Shown here one piece after another: positions 53,626-63,000 of a stretch of DNA of 64,000 nt; positions within the stretch are counted from its first letter, which is position 1, and each line of letters opens with the position of its first letter. The notes under the pieces were generated by a model that saw only the letters and a program-made list of their open reading frames with translations, did not search any database and was not told the DNA's origin. Position numbers and translations under genes: made by a program. Origin of the DNA: Butyrivibrio hungatei (GTDB taxonomy: Bacteria; Bacillota; Clostridia; Lachnospirales; Lachnospiraceae); NCBI RefSeq assembly GCF_900101605.1, contig NZ_FMUR01000003.1, positions 124,001 through 188,000 of the forward strand. The letters run 5' to 3'.

Positions 53626-56600
53626 CTAAAATGCCAATATGCTCTTTACTTTTTCAGATGCGGCGCATCTTAATGCAGAATAACCAAAGCCGGTGCTTCC
53701 AAGCATCAGCCCGACAACGTCTCCGCCCCTGAATGCCCGGCCGTTATACAGTCTTGTAAGATTTTTATCAAATGTAACATCATAAGTTGCATGGCATCGT
53801 TTCTTTAAACTTTCATCGCCCATCACATCTGCGGCGGCACCGATAATATCGATGTTTCCTATATCACCGTGGCAATAGCAATGTGTACAACCTATAGAGA
53901 GCTCAATAGTTCTTTTTAATGCAATATCAAATTCTTTATCCAGTAATTCATCCGTATAGCCGCTCTTTTTAAGAAAGACTTTCTCAAGAAGGATACCGGG
54001 TGAACCATGGCACCATCCGTTTCCTATCTCATCCATATCCGTGTTGGTAAACCAGTTTTCTTTTTCCACGCAATAAAAGCTTCTTTCATACGAAAGCATG
54101 GCACCTATCATCTTATCTATCTTCTTCGTATCCAATATATCTCTGACTTTTGCAAGCTGCGCTATAATTCCCGCAACACCGTGAGCATATCCAGAATAGC
54201 GGCTGATATCATCCGTACCAATCCAGTTTATTTCATCTTTATCACTGCTAAACAGTCTGTCAGACATCTTGCGAACAATCGCTTTTATTATCTCCAAAGT
54301 CTTATTTTGATATCCGATTCCGTCTCTGTAGATGTAGTTTAAGACCTGGATTCCACCTGCATCTCCCTGCATAACGTCATAAAACTCAGCTTCATCCACT
54401 CTTTTTCTTATGATATCAAGCATCTCGTCAATTTCTTTATCGATCTGCGGATTCTGAAAGAGCTTATTTGCATCATACATAAAAAGCAGATATCCTGATA
54501 TCCCGTTATAACTGCCAAGATTAATACTCTTTTCATTACCAAGCATATTGACCTTGTATCTTATCGCTCTTAAGCAATCTTTGGTTGCATCTATATAACG
54601 CTCTATCCCCGTAAGTTTTGCAAGTTCTAAGAGAAACATACCTATTCCCGTGATGCCTGCATACATATTGTATGAAGCAAATCCCATCTCACATAATTTA
54701 TCGCAGTTACCCTTCAGAAAACTTGTAAGCCAACCTCTGTACTTCTCCCCCTCAATGTCCATCTCTATAGAATAATCAATGAGATAATCCGCAACCTTTT
54801 TTGCAAAATCAATACACTTATTCTTATTATCTTTTTCTTTATTACTTATTTCTTTCGAAGCATCCGAGAAAACCACGCCTGAAATATCTGCTTCATATGT
54901 ACTTTCCTTTAATCTGTATGAATCCTCTACATAATGAATCTGCTGCATCATGTCTCTGTTACTGAATTTCAGTATCTTTTTCTCAACAGCATCAACGGGT
55001 GATTCCTTTATCAATCCGGCAATTGTATGCCCATTACATTTAACATCTTTTCCCCCGAGTTTGCATGTAAAATACGGAACATCATTATCAACAAGGCTCT
55101 CACATTCATGTGGAACAATGCTTAGGTATTCCTTTGTCGCATTTATTGATATTCTGGACAGCAACACTCTTCTGCTTATGTCATCACTAAGAAAATCGGG
55201 ATGTATGCTCGTTTCAAGAAGTCGTCCGTAAATGTTCGTTGCACGCATGAGAATCCTAACCGTTGTATCTTTGAAATTATCTCTAATATAATCAAGTACC
55301 TCTTCTCTGTTTTCCAGAACCCATTTATAGACTGCCGTAAAGCCTTTTATAATTTCATCTTTATATTCAATTCCTTCATAAATCTTCCCTTTATACGAAG
55401 GGCAGTTAAACGCCTTTGGAATATAATGGTATACCCTCCTAAGCTTAACTTCATCAGAGTTTGCTTTTACAAAATCAATGGATTTATACGGATATTTACA
55501 ATCAGCCACACTGCTAAGGCCTCCGACGTCAACTCGCTCTGCACCTTCTTCGCTTCCCAAAATAAAATATGGCAAAAGTCCTGTTGAAAGTGTCGATTCA
55601 AATATATGCTCCCTTGCGATCTTACCTATAAGATCCTCCGATGCATTATTTCCGTTCTCACACCCTTTTATAACGGGATGCATCAAAGTTTCCGTATCTA
55701 TCAAAACAGGATATTCTCCGTCCGCAATGATATTTTCGTAGTGGCAGTCCACTCCGTTTAGCATGTACATAATTCCAAGTATCTGCCCTGCACGGTAAAA
55801 AAATCTTCCTATCCCGCTTTTCGTCTTTACTTCATTATATCTTACGTAAAAAGCCCATGAATAGCTGTTAAAAGACATACATTCTGCTGCCTTTAGGTCA
55901 AACATATCCTCATTTTTCTTATGATTTATCCATTTGATAAACTCACTGAAACTCCTATCAAGTTCAAGAGAATGAGGCTTATACAAGACCTGCATCTTAT
56001 TTGATAAAAGAACTCTCGCAACACTTTTCCCGTTATGCTTATCACCGCTTCCAATCTTTATGGAAACAATGTCTATATCATCATTTTTGCTTATTTCAAG
56101 CTTTTTCTTAAGTTCTTCCTTATCCTTGTAAAAGTTTCTTATAATCTCCTCACAATAAGCAAAACAGTGTTCTGTCATTTTCATTGCAAGGCGCACAAAC
56201 TCATAATAGTTGTCATACAGTTCTCTTAGCATGTTAACATCTGAAAGAATAGTTTCCTCATAATAGCGAAATTTTTCTTCATGATCTGCTCCTATAAGCT
56301 TCCCTGCATCTTTCATGTAATTGACGTCAAGCACAAGAAATTTGATTGCATATCTTGATATTTCTTCAAGATTGTTCATCATCACGCAGTCAAAGCTGAC
56401 TTTTGAATTAAGCGCCGTTATCCTGTCATAGTATTTCCAAAAGCAGTAATTGACGATAGGTCTAAAAAAGTTGTAATAAGAAATCGAAGATTTACACCTC
56501 TTTTCAAACTCAAATATCTCTTTATTCATCGGAAGTAAAAAGATATCATCTATCATCTTTAATACATCTTCTTTGTTATAGAACCTATTGTTCTGAACTC

Positions 56601-56724
56601 TGTTTAAAAGCTCGTCAATGCCTTCTCCCCAGGCATTTTTTAGAAAACCATCGATCTTATCTTTTTGCGGTGCTTCCGGATATAATGTAATCCAGTATTT
56701 GGCCATTTTGTCTTTTAACTCCAT
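53626..56724 (-). CDS. lanM: Class II lanthipeptide synthetase LanM
   Basis: A 1032-residue bifunctional enzyme that dehydrates Ser/Thr in a precursor peptide and cyclises them with Cys. The N-terminal dehydratase (DUF4135) has its kinase-like active residues: KPHSLELDRSF, GVDCHYENIIADGEYPVLIDTETLMHP (the D-x-H-x-x-N site and its partner acidic residues) and MRATNIYGRLLETS. The C-terminal LanC-like cyclase (from about residue 650) has the double-barrel repeats (YNMYAGITGIGMFLLELAKL, YNGISGYLLFMYD, YSGYAHGVAGIIAQLAKV) and the zinc ligands in GNGWCHGSPGI and CTHCYCHGDIGNI. All key residues seem intact and length is normal. The ATG at 56724 has a GGGGG ribosome site six bases upstream. No precursor gene is visible nearby. 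Confidence 0.96.
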   Translation of the reverse strand: MELKDKMAKYWITLYPEAPQKDKIDGFLKNAWGEGIDELLNRVQNNRFYNKEDVLKMIDDIFLLPMNKEIFEFEKRCKSSISYYNFFRPIVNYCFWKYYDRITALNSKVSFDCVMMNNLEEISRYAIKFLVLDVNYMKDAGKLIGADHEEKFRYYEETILSDVNMLRELYDNYYEFVRLAMKMTEHCFAYCEEIIRNFYKDKEELKKKLEISKNDDIDIVSIKIGSGDKHNGKSVARVLLSNKMQVLYKPHSLELDRSFSEFIKWINHKKNEDMFDLKAAECMSFNSYSWAFYVRYNEVKTKSGIGRFFYRAGQILGIMYMLNGVDCHYENIIADGEYPVLIDTETLMHPVIKGCENGNNASEDLIGKIAREHIFESTLSTGLLPYFILGSEEGAERVDVGGLSSVADCKYPYKSIDFVKANSDEVKLRRVYHYIPKAFNCPSYKGKIYEGIEYKDEIIKGFTAVYKWVLENREEVLDYIRDNFKDTTVRILMRATNIYGRLLETSIHPDFLSDDISRRVLLSRISINATKEYLSIVPHECESLVDNDVPYFTCKLGGKDVKCNGHTIAGLIKESPVDAVEKKILKFSNRDMMQQIHYVEDSYRLKESTYEADISGVVFSDASKEISNKEKDNKNKCIDFAKKVADYLIDYSIEMDIEGEKYRGWLTSFLKGNCDKLCEMGFASYNMYAGITGIGMFLLELAKLTGIERYIDATKDCLRAIRYKVNMLGNEKSINLGSYNGISGYLLFMYDANKLFQNPQIDKEIDEMLDIIRKRVDEAEFYDVMQGDAGGIQVLNYIYRDGIGYQNKTLEIIKAIVRKMSDRLFSSDKDEINWIGTDDISRYSGYAHGVAGIIAQLAKVRDILDTKKIDKMIGAMLSYERSFYCVEKENWFTNTDMDEIGNGWCHGSPGILLEKVFLKKSGYTDELLDKEFDIALKRTIELSIGCTHCYCHGDIGNIDIIGAAADVMGDESLKKRCHATYDVTFDKNLTRLYNGRAFRGGDVVGLMLGSTGFGYSALRCAASEKVKSILAF

Positions 56725-56744
56725 ATTCATCCCCCTCGTAAATT

Positions 56745-58736
56745 TCAGTCTTTATGAAGAACCATATTGATATATACCTTGCATGAGCCAAGATACATGA
56801 TCACATAAACCAAAAAGATTGCTATACAAAATGCAGATATACATCTCCCTGCAAAAGCTACATCTGTAAGCATAAATAATTTGAGCACGTCGCATATAAT
56901 CCCAAAGCATGCGGCAACATGAATAAATGCCATTACAATAGGGATAAAAAACAATATCCCGCTCTCAGCAAAAATACTCTTTTTAATCTCGCCATCACTC
57001 ATCCCTATCTTTTGCATTATCTTCACATTATCAAGATCATCCACGGCTTCCTGTATCTGCTTGTAATACATAATAAAGATCATGTATATCACAAATATCA
57101 GGCTGATAAACGTTCCAAGAAAAAGAAATATAGCATTTCTCTCATATCTGGTCCTTCTCTGAGTAATATTACTGTCAAAATAGTTAACAGAATCGATTTT
57201 CCTAAGTTCCTCGTCAAGAAGCCTGTCAACCTCCATCTTATCTTCCGTGGATCCTGATGTAGAATAATCAACACAATGAGAAATCAATCTATGAACACCT
57301 TGATTCTCCATATGCTCACGTATCATTTCAATCGTCGTATAATCTTTTGTTATTACATAAAACGAATACGCATATTTTATATTGTCTATTTCTGAGAAAG
57401 CAGGTCCATCGATAATTTCCTTAACTTTCATTTTCTTGCCATAAACATCTATATATTCATAGGAACCCGGGCTTACTTCTTCATCGGATATGAAAAAAAT
57501 CTCATCATCTTCTAGTGACAAATCTGCATTCTGATATTTATTAAAATCATCAAGATCCATAAAACACAGAATATCCGGAAGCGTTCTTACGGGTACGTTA
57601 TCATTTGAAAAACTGCCTTTTGCTTCATCAAATACTGTAGGAAACGCATATTCGTCGTATGCTCTAAGAATCTCGATTTCAGTGCCCGCTTTACTTGCAA
57701 CATTCCTTACTATATTTTCAACAGCATCCCGATCTTCTTTTTGTTTTGTAATTATATCTCCGTCAACTTTAAAAGCCGCACTTGCCTGCCTGTCAGTTCC
57801 CATATATAAGGAAACAGTGGTCGCACCGCCTATAGCCACACATGAAAAAAGAATATTTATGACAACAAGAGAAAGCGCATTGTTTCCGGTCCTTGCTATA
57901 AGCTTTGCTATTGTTGTAAAAAATCTATTTTTATAATAAATGTTATCCCTTTTCTTAAGCGCAAATTCAATCGCTATGACAAGACAGGATATCACAAGAT
58001 AGCTTCCGCAAAAGATAATGACAAGTGCTATGAATATGGTTGATATGCTGTTTACAAAATCATCGATCACATTCACATAGATATATGCGCCCGCGATCAT
58101 GGCAATTCCAATAATTCCTTTTACAATATCCGAAGTTCTGAGCTTTTTTACAACCTGATCCGAGTTCTCATCTTTTAATAAAGTGATCACATTCTGAACG
58201 CGTATGTTTCTCATATTCTTTAAAAGAATTATTGCGTCAATAAAAAAGAAAATTATCATTGTGATCCATACATTTTTAAGATCAAACCCGGTCTCATACT
58301 GCGCATTGCATTTCATCAAAACAAACAATGATTCATATATGTATTTTTGAAGTATCACTCCGACCAAAAGTCCCGCAAATATCGATGCAAGATATATATA
58401 CAATGCTTCATATGCAAGGATACTACTTATATGCCCCGGCTCAAGTCCCCAGACTGCATAAAGTCCCATCTCTTTACGTCTTCTCTTCTCAAATATCCTA
58501 TTGGTATAGTTTTTAAACACCAACGTGATCAATGATAAAAAGACGCATCCAAGATACAGCATAAGCACTAATGCCGAATACCCTTTGGCATTTTTAAGCC
58601 CCGGATTTGTCGCCATAAAAATATACAGATATAACGTCATAACCGTAAAAGCACTGACAATCAGATTCGCTGTATGTAATTTTCTATTCTCATAAATATT
58701 TTTAAATGCTATTCTTGCCCAAAAAAACTGTTTCAT
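56745..58736 (-). CDS. FtsX/BceB-type ABC permease
   Basis: A 663-residue permease with ten hydrophobic helices and a large outside domain between about residues 310 and 530, the plan of BceB-type antimicrobial-peptide detoxification permeases. FtsX-like blocks are KNYTNRIFEKRRRKEMGLYAVWGLEPGHISSILAYEALYIY near the start and a second copy EAVDDLDNVKIMQKIGMSDGEIKKSIFAESGILFFIPIVMA near the end. Its start overlaps the ATPase gene by 35 bp; lanM follows 20 bp after its stop. In this setting self-immunity to, or sensing of, the locus product is the best guess. Confidence 0.9.
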   Translation of the reverse strand: MKQFFWARIAFKNIYENRKLHTANLIVSAFTVMTLYLYIFMATNPGLKNAKGYSALVLMLYLGCVFLSLITLVFKNYTNRIFEKRRRKEMGLYAVWGLEPGHISSILAYEALYIYLASIFAGLLVGVILQKYIYESLFVLMKCNAQYETGFDLKNVWITMIIFFFIDAIILLKNMRNIRVQNVITLLKDENSDQVVKKLRTSDIVKGIIGIAMIAGAYIYVNVIDDFVNSISTIFIALVIIFCGSYLVISCLVIAIEFALKKRDNIYYKNRFFTTIAKLIARTGNNALSLVVINILFSCVAIGGATTVSLYMGTDRQASAAFKVDGDIITKQKEDRDAVENIVRNVASKAGTEIEILRAYDEYAFPTVFDEAKGSFSNDNVPVRTLPDILCFMDLDDFNKYQNADLSLEDDEIFFISDEEVSPGSYEYIDVYGKKMKVKEIIDGPAFSEIDNIKYAYSFYVITKDYTTIEMIREHMENQGVHRLISHCVDYSTSGSTEDKMEVDRLLDEELRKIDSVNYFDSNITQRRTRYERNAIFLFLGTFISLIFVIYMIFIMYYKQIQEAVDDLDNVKIMQKIGMSDGEIKKSIFAESGILFFIPIVMAFIHVAACFGIICDVLKLFMLTDVAFAGRCISAFCIAIFLVYVIMYLGSCKVYINMVLHKD

Positions 58737-59499
58737 AGTGGCTTTCCTTTCCGCTATTATATAAAAATGAAGCTATTTCCTTCTCAAACTCAATATCATC
58801 CTTTTCACCTTTATCCAACGTATTCCCAATAACTCCATCCTTTAAAAACAAAACTCTTTTTGCTTTTGAAGCCGACTTAATGCTATGAGTTACCATTACT
58901 ATTGTTTGCCCCCAATTATTAAATGCCTTAAACAATTCCATCAGTTGTTCTGAATTATTTGAGTCTAATGCTCCCGTAGGTTCATCTGCCAATACAATCT
59001 GTGGATTACATATAAGTGCTCTTGCTACCGCTGTTCTTTGCTTTTCTCCACCTGATATTTCATAAGGAAATTTATCCAATAGCTTTGTTATACCTATTTT
59101 TTCAGCAATATCATTAACCCTTTCATCAATCTCTTTCTTCTTTGTATTTAAAAGCACAAGCGGAAAAGCTATATTATCCTTAACTGAAAAGTAATTTAAA
59201 AGATTGAAATCCTGAAACACAAACCCAAGCTTTTCTCTTCTAAATGCACATATCTCTTTTTTCTTCATATTCGAAATATTTAATCCACCAATAATAACTT
59301 CACCACTTGTTGGAACATCCAATGAAGCTATTATATTCAAAGTAGTTGTTTTCCCCGACCCAGATTCCCCCATAATAGCTATGAAATCACCGTCATCTGC
59401 CTCAAAATTAATACCCTTCAAAGCATCATATTTTACATTGCTTTTTTTTGTACAATAAGTTTTGTGCAAATTTCTTAGCTCTAACATTTTTTTTTCCAT
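58702..59499 (-). CDS. ABC ATPase of the FtsX-type transporter (BceA-like)
   Basis: A 265-residue nucleotide-binding subunit: Walker A GESGSGKTT, Q-loop FVFQDFNLLNYFSVKDNIAFPL, signature ISGGEKQRTAVARAL, Walker B IVLADEPTGALDS and H-loop VTHSIKSASKAKR, the LolD/BceA/MacB pattern. GGAGGA precedes the ATG at 59499. It is the first gene after the LytTR repeats and a -10 box at 59595-59600, so it likely heads an inducible transcript with the permease and lanM. Confidence 0.94.
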   Translation of the reverse strand: MEKKMLELRNLHKTYCTKKSNVKYDALKGINFEADDGDFIAIMGESGSGKTTTLNIIASLDVPTSGEVIIGGLNISNMKKKEICAFRREKLGFVFQDFNLLNYFSVKDNIAFPLVLLNTKKKEIDERVNDIAEKIGITKLLDKFPYEISGGEKQRTAVARALICNPQIVLADEPTGALDSNNSEQLMELFKAFNNWGQTIVMVTHSIKSASKAKRVLFLKDGVIGNTLDKGEKDDIEFEKEIASFLYNSGKESHYETVFLGKNSI

Positions 59500-59594
59500 A
59501 CTCTTCCTCCTCGTAAATCATATACAAATAAAAGAGGTAGACTATCTCCCCCCTTTTATAATGTTTTCACCGCTACAGAGTTGCTAATATATCT

Positions 59595-59669
59595 ATTATA
59601 ATTACTCAAGCTCATTTATTCCCTTTAATTCTACTAACGGCGCTTAACCACATACAAACGGCACTTAAC
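59595..59669 (-). promoter_or_regulatory. LytTR-type direct repeats and promoter before the ABC pair
   Basis: Two 17-bp direct repeats, 15 of 17 identical, at 59632-59648 and 59653-59669 (minus strand GTTAAGTGCCGTTTGTA and GTTAAGCGCCGTTAGTA), with a 21-bp period. GTTAAG matches the AgrA-type half-site. A perfect -10 TATAAT lies at 59595-59600 with no -35 match, as expected of an activated promoter. A stem with AAAAGGGG/CCTCTTTT arms at about 59529-59557 lies in the leader. Confidence 0.7.
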
Positions 59670-59670
59670 T

Positions 59671-61377
59671 TTATACCGCAGCCTTATCCGATTCAATAAT
59701 CTGATTATCATAAAGTTTCGTATATACGCCATTTTTCTTCATAAGCGCTTTATGGTTTCCTTGTTCAACAATTCTTCCATCCTTCATTACATAAATAACA
59801 TCCGCATCCACTATAGTGGATATTCTATGAGCAATAACAATCCTGGTACAACCTATAGATTTTAGATATTCAGAAATTCTGCTTTCATTTATTGTATCCA
59901 AAGAACTGGTTGCCTCATCCAAAAGCAAAACATTTGGATTATTGACTATAGCCCTTGCAAATCCAATTCTTTGCCTCTGCCCCCCGGATATATTGGTTCC
60001 CATATCAGAAATAATCGTATTATATTTCATTGGCATTTCTTCAATTTCACCATTTACTTGAGCTATCTCAGAAGCTCGCTCTATCATCTCCGGAGTAATA
60101 TTTTCCCTCGACATCTCAATATTGTTGTAAATTGTATCATTCAATAAGATCACATCTTGAGGCACTACTCCCATCTGCTTTCTAAGAGTTTTCTTGTTTA
60201 ATTCACTAAACTCGATAGAATTATATAGTAAGTTGCCTTTTGTAGGCGCATATATTCCCAAAAGCACTTTCCCAAGAGTTGATTTTCCAGATCCCGAAGC
60301 GCCAACTATAGCAATCTTTTGATTAGGCATAATTTTCATTGAAATATCTTTTAATACAGGTTCTGAATGATTAGTAAAAGCAAAAGATACATTTTTTAAT
60401 TCAATGCTACCATTACACGTAATCTCCTTACCGTCACATAGATAATCCTCTTCCCTCTCTTCAATAATCTCATAAATCCTTTCCAAATACTGGCTTGAAA
60501 GAAGAAAATCATCCATAGATGAAAAAATCTGTACACATACCGCCATAAAAGTGTTACCAGCAGAATAAAGCGCAATCACCTCACCTATGCTGATTTCACC
60601 ATTAACATAAAAGAACATACTCAACATCAATATCAATATAGGTACAATCTGATTAAAAGAAGCAATAAACGTACTATGAATATTGCTTCTTTCAGTAGTT
60701 TCAACATGCCTGTCCAAATTTCTGTTAAAATGTTCTTTCCATTTTTTATAGATATCATCCTCTGTACCGCTTATCTTGATATTTGCGATTGAATGTACAA
60801 GTTCAGATTGAATGGTCTGAAGCTTACTTGCCGTACTTATCTCCGCCTGATTCGTCTCAAGAATCTTTCTTCGGGTATACATAATGGAAAAACCACAAAA
60901 CACCGCAAAAGAAAATGCAACAATAGCAATATATGGTGACACAACAATAAGATAAACCTGCAAAACAAGTAACGTTCCACAATTCATAAGAAAAGTTATA
61001 ATTCTCTGTGTAAACATATCTCTTATTATTGACAGACTCTGTATTCTGAATATTATATCTCCATGAGATCTCAATTCAAAAAACTTTAATGGCAACTTCA
61101 ACATATGTGAAAAGAGATTCTCACCTATCTCTTTATCAAGCAATTTTGCAAATATTATTTTCTTTTTTCCTGACAGATAGACCGTCAAAATATATATAAG
61201 CGCCAATATCAGTACCGCATAAAGCCATAACAATACATCTGTAAAATTTACGCCATTTCCCTCATTTACAAAATCAATCACCTTCTGGATCATTATGGGC
61301 ATAAACAACGTAAGAATAACAAAAAACGGCAACTGTTTTAAGCGGTATCCATAAATTAGCAAACGGTAAATCGCCAT
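59671..61377 (-). CDS. Peptide ABC exporter (membrane plus ATPase) without C39 peptidase
   Basis: A 568-residue half-transporter of the bacteriocin/lanthipeptide exporter type. Six transmembrane helices over residues 13-275 include LPLKFFELRSHGDIIFRIQSLSIIRDMFTQ, a stretch typical of LanT/NHLM exporters; the ATPase has GASGSGKST at 359-367, ISGGQRQRIGFARAI, VLLLDEATSSLD and IAHRISTIVDADVIYVM. LanT proteins normally carry about 150 residues of C39 leader peptidase ahead of the first helix; here the frame has a stop 11 codons upstream of the ATG and starts almost at helix 1. There is no clear ribosome site. Either it is naturally peptidase-free, with leader removal elsewhere, or the 5' end was lost. 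It heads the minus-strand locus. Confidence 0.9.
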   Translation of the reverse strand: MAIYRLLIYGYRLKQLPFFVILTLFMPIMIQKVIDFVNEGNGVNFTDVLLWLYAVLILALIYILTVYLSGKKKIIFAKLLDKEIGENLFSHMLKLPLKFFELRSHGDIIFRIQSLSIIRDMFTQRIITFLMNCGTLLVLQVYLIVVSPYIAIVAFSFAVFCGFSIMYTRRKILETNQAEISTASKLQTIQSELVHSIANIKISGTEDDIYKKWKEHFNRNLDRHVETTERSNIHSTFIASFNQIVPILILMLSMFFYVNGEISIGEVIALYSAGNTFMAVCVQIFSSMDDFLLSSQYLERIYEIIEEREEDYLCDGKEITCNGSIELKNVSFAFTNHSEPVLKDISMKIMPNQKIAIVGASGSGKSTLGKVLLGIYAPTKGNLLYNSIEFSELNKKTLRKQMGVVPQDVILLNDTIYNNIEMSRENITPEMIERASEIAQVNGEIEEMPMKYNTIISDMGTNISGGQRQRIGFARAIVNNPNVLLLDEATSSLDTINESRISEYLKSIGCTRIVIAHRISTIVDADVIYVMKDGRIVEQGNHKALMKKNGVYTKLYDNQIIESDKAAV

Positions 61378-61511
61378 GTTTTTATACTTTTCAAAACAGT
61401 AAGCATATCAAAATTAGTGCGACAGTCTCTTATTTATTTCAGGAAACAGAATTTTCACATTTGCATGTTACAATTTGTTAAACAGAATTTAAACTTACAT
61501 TGTACTGAGTC

Positions 61512-61556
61512 AAAGCACTGCTTGATCGATCAGTTGTGCTTTTTACGCAGCAGTGC
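61512..61556 (+). promoter_or_regulatory. Overlapping hairpins in the leader of the beta-helix gene
   Basis: AAAGCAC/GTGCTTT with inner palindrome TGATCGATCA, followed by TTTTT, forms a terminator-like hairpin (61512-61544). Its 5' part GCACTGCT (61515-61522) is also perfectly complementary to AGCAGTGC (61549-61556), giving an alternative longer hairpin. Upstream, an 11-bp direct repeat AAACAGAATTT occurs at 61444-61454 and 61480-61490. On the minus strand a TTGACT with a TAAATT-like -10 in this gap could be the exporter promoter. Confidence 0.5.
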
Positions 61557-61586
61557 AATAGTAATCAACAACAGAAAGGTGATAAC

Positions 61587-62939
61587 ATGAAAAGAAAGTC
61601 TAGTTTTATTGTTGCAGGAATGTTAATTTCACTTGCAGTATCAAATACTCTCCCGGTTTTATCAATTGATATACATGCTGAAGATGGCTTAAAGCAATGC
61701 GCGGTTATCATAGGCAAGGAAGATAAAAAATTTAAAACGATCTCAGAAGCCGTAAAGAAAGCTTCCGCAAACGATACGATTAAAGTTTATCCGGGACTTT
61801 ACCCTGAAAAAATAAATGTTTCGACCAATAACATTAAAATCGTCGGCGAAGACGGTGTCGTAATCGGAAACGACGGAAACAAACAAACCGTTAAGCCTGA
61901 TGAAGACGGCGAGGCACTTTTACATATAAAAGGTGATAACATAGAAATCTCAAATCTTGAATTTGCCAATTTTAAGATCAAAGGGCCTTCTGATTCAGTA
62001 TGTCCAAAGGCAATCGACATTGACGGACCTTCAAATCACGTTACAATTTCTAATTGCAAGGTTCATGACATAGGTGTTGTATACACCGACGACAGCGAAG
62101 AATACAATGCGCACGGAATCATCGCAGGAACAAGTCCAAGCAAACCTATTACGGATGTAACGATAACAGGCTGCGAATTATACAATCTTACTTTAGGTCA
62201 GAGTGAAGCTCTTGTTGTAAACGGAAATGTCGATAAGTTCAATATATTCAAAAACTACATACATGACTGCGATAATATCGCAATCGACGCAATCGGATAT
62301 GAGCGTGACAAAAATAACGAAAAAGACAGAGCCCGCAATGGTGAGATCAGTGAAAATACCGTTGTAAACATTTCTTCCAAAAACAATAATGCATACGGCG
62401 GTGATATAAGCGCAGGCGGAATCTATGTTGACGGCGGATGTGACATAAATATTCGCAACAACTACGTTCAGGGAGCAGACATTGGCATTGAAGTCTCAAG
62501 CGAACATAAGAAAAAGACCGTCACAGGTGTTAAAGTATACGACAATGTCCTTGTAAATAACAACGGATGGGCAGGTATCTGCATCGGAGGTTCAGATCCC
62601 GATGATAATGGAGATGCAGCAAACAACCAGATTTATAACAATACAGTTTATAATACAAAAAGTGCATGCTTACGTATCCAGAATGCTCATAACAGCAACA
62701 ATAAGATCCAGAAGAACATCTTTATCGCAACAGACTCTGCAAAAGCATATTCTGAAGAATGCGGTAAAAACAGTAGCGGCAATACAGTAAATCAAAACAT
62801 GTCAAACGTTAAGATGAGCGCCGGCGGTAATTCAACATTCAAACTCAAAGGTGCATCTACAACAAACATGACTCTTGAAATTGCATCATCTGATGACCTC
62901 AGTGGTTATGGTGCTGCACGAACAAAGTTTGTAAAATAA
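61587..62939 (+). CDS. Secreted right-handed parallel beta-helix protein
   Basis: A 450-residue exported protein with a signal peptide (MKRKSSFIVAGMLISLAVSN..., cleavage near residue 32). The opening KKFKTISEAVKKASANDTIKVYPGLYPEKINVSTNNIKIVGED is the N-terminal start of pectate-lyase-like helices; Asn-rich parallel beta-helix coils follow (VTISNCKVHDIG, VTITGCELYNLTL, FNIFKNYIHDCDNIAIDA, INIRNNYVQGADIGIEV, VKVYDNVLVNNNGWAGICIGG). Such proteins are polysaccharide lyases, hydrolases or esterases; I cannot pick the substrate, but a pectin-acetylesterase-family gene is convergent with it. Start at 61587 with AAAGG about seven bases upstream. Confidence 0.88.
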   Translation: MKRKSSFIVAGMLISLAVSNTLPVLSIDIHAEDGLKQCAVIIGKEDKKFKTISEAVKKASANDTIKVYPGLYPEKINVSTNNIKIVGEDGVVIGNDGNKQTVKPDEDGEALLHIKGDNIEISNLEFANFKIKGPSDSVCPKAIDIDGPSNHVTISNCKVHDIGVVYTDDSEEYNAHGIIAGTSPSKPITDVTITGCELYNLTLGQSEALVVNGNVDKFNIFKNYIHDCDNIAIDAIGYERDKNNEKDRARNGEISENTVVNISSKNNNAYGGDISAGGIYVDGGCDINIRNNYVQGADIGIEVSSEHKKKTVTGVKVYDNVLVNNNGWAGICIGGSDPDDNGDAANNQIYNNTVYNTKSACLRIQNAHNSNNKIQKNIFIATDSAKAYSEECGKNSSGNTVNQNMSNVKMSAGGNSTFKLKGASTTNMTLEIASSDDLSGYGAARTKFVK

Positions 62940-62954
62940 CTTTTTGTAGATAAC

Positions 62955-63000
62955 GAAAAAAAGCAGTCACTGCGAAAATTGCAGTGATTGCTTATTTTTT
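62955..63000. terminator. Bidirectional terminator between convergent genes
   Basis: AAGCAGTCACTGC / GCAGTGATTGCTT (62961-62973 / 62981-62993), one mismatch, seven-base loop, with A-tracts and T-tracts on both sides so it serves both strands. Confidence 0.92.

Noticed and set aside
59556-59615. 19-codon frame (MSLSNYNRYISNSVAVKTL) with an AAAGGG site, in the gap before the ABC ATPase, as a possible precursor peptide
   Set aside because: No cysteine, too short for a leader plus core, and its start lies upstream of the predicted transcription start set by the -10 at 59595-59600.
61342-61395. Short minus-strand frame beginning MLTVLKSIKTWRFTVC overlapping the exporter start, as precursor or peptidase remnant
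   Set aside because: Only about 16 codons, no ribosome site, and no resemblance to a leader peptide or C39 motif that I can see.
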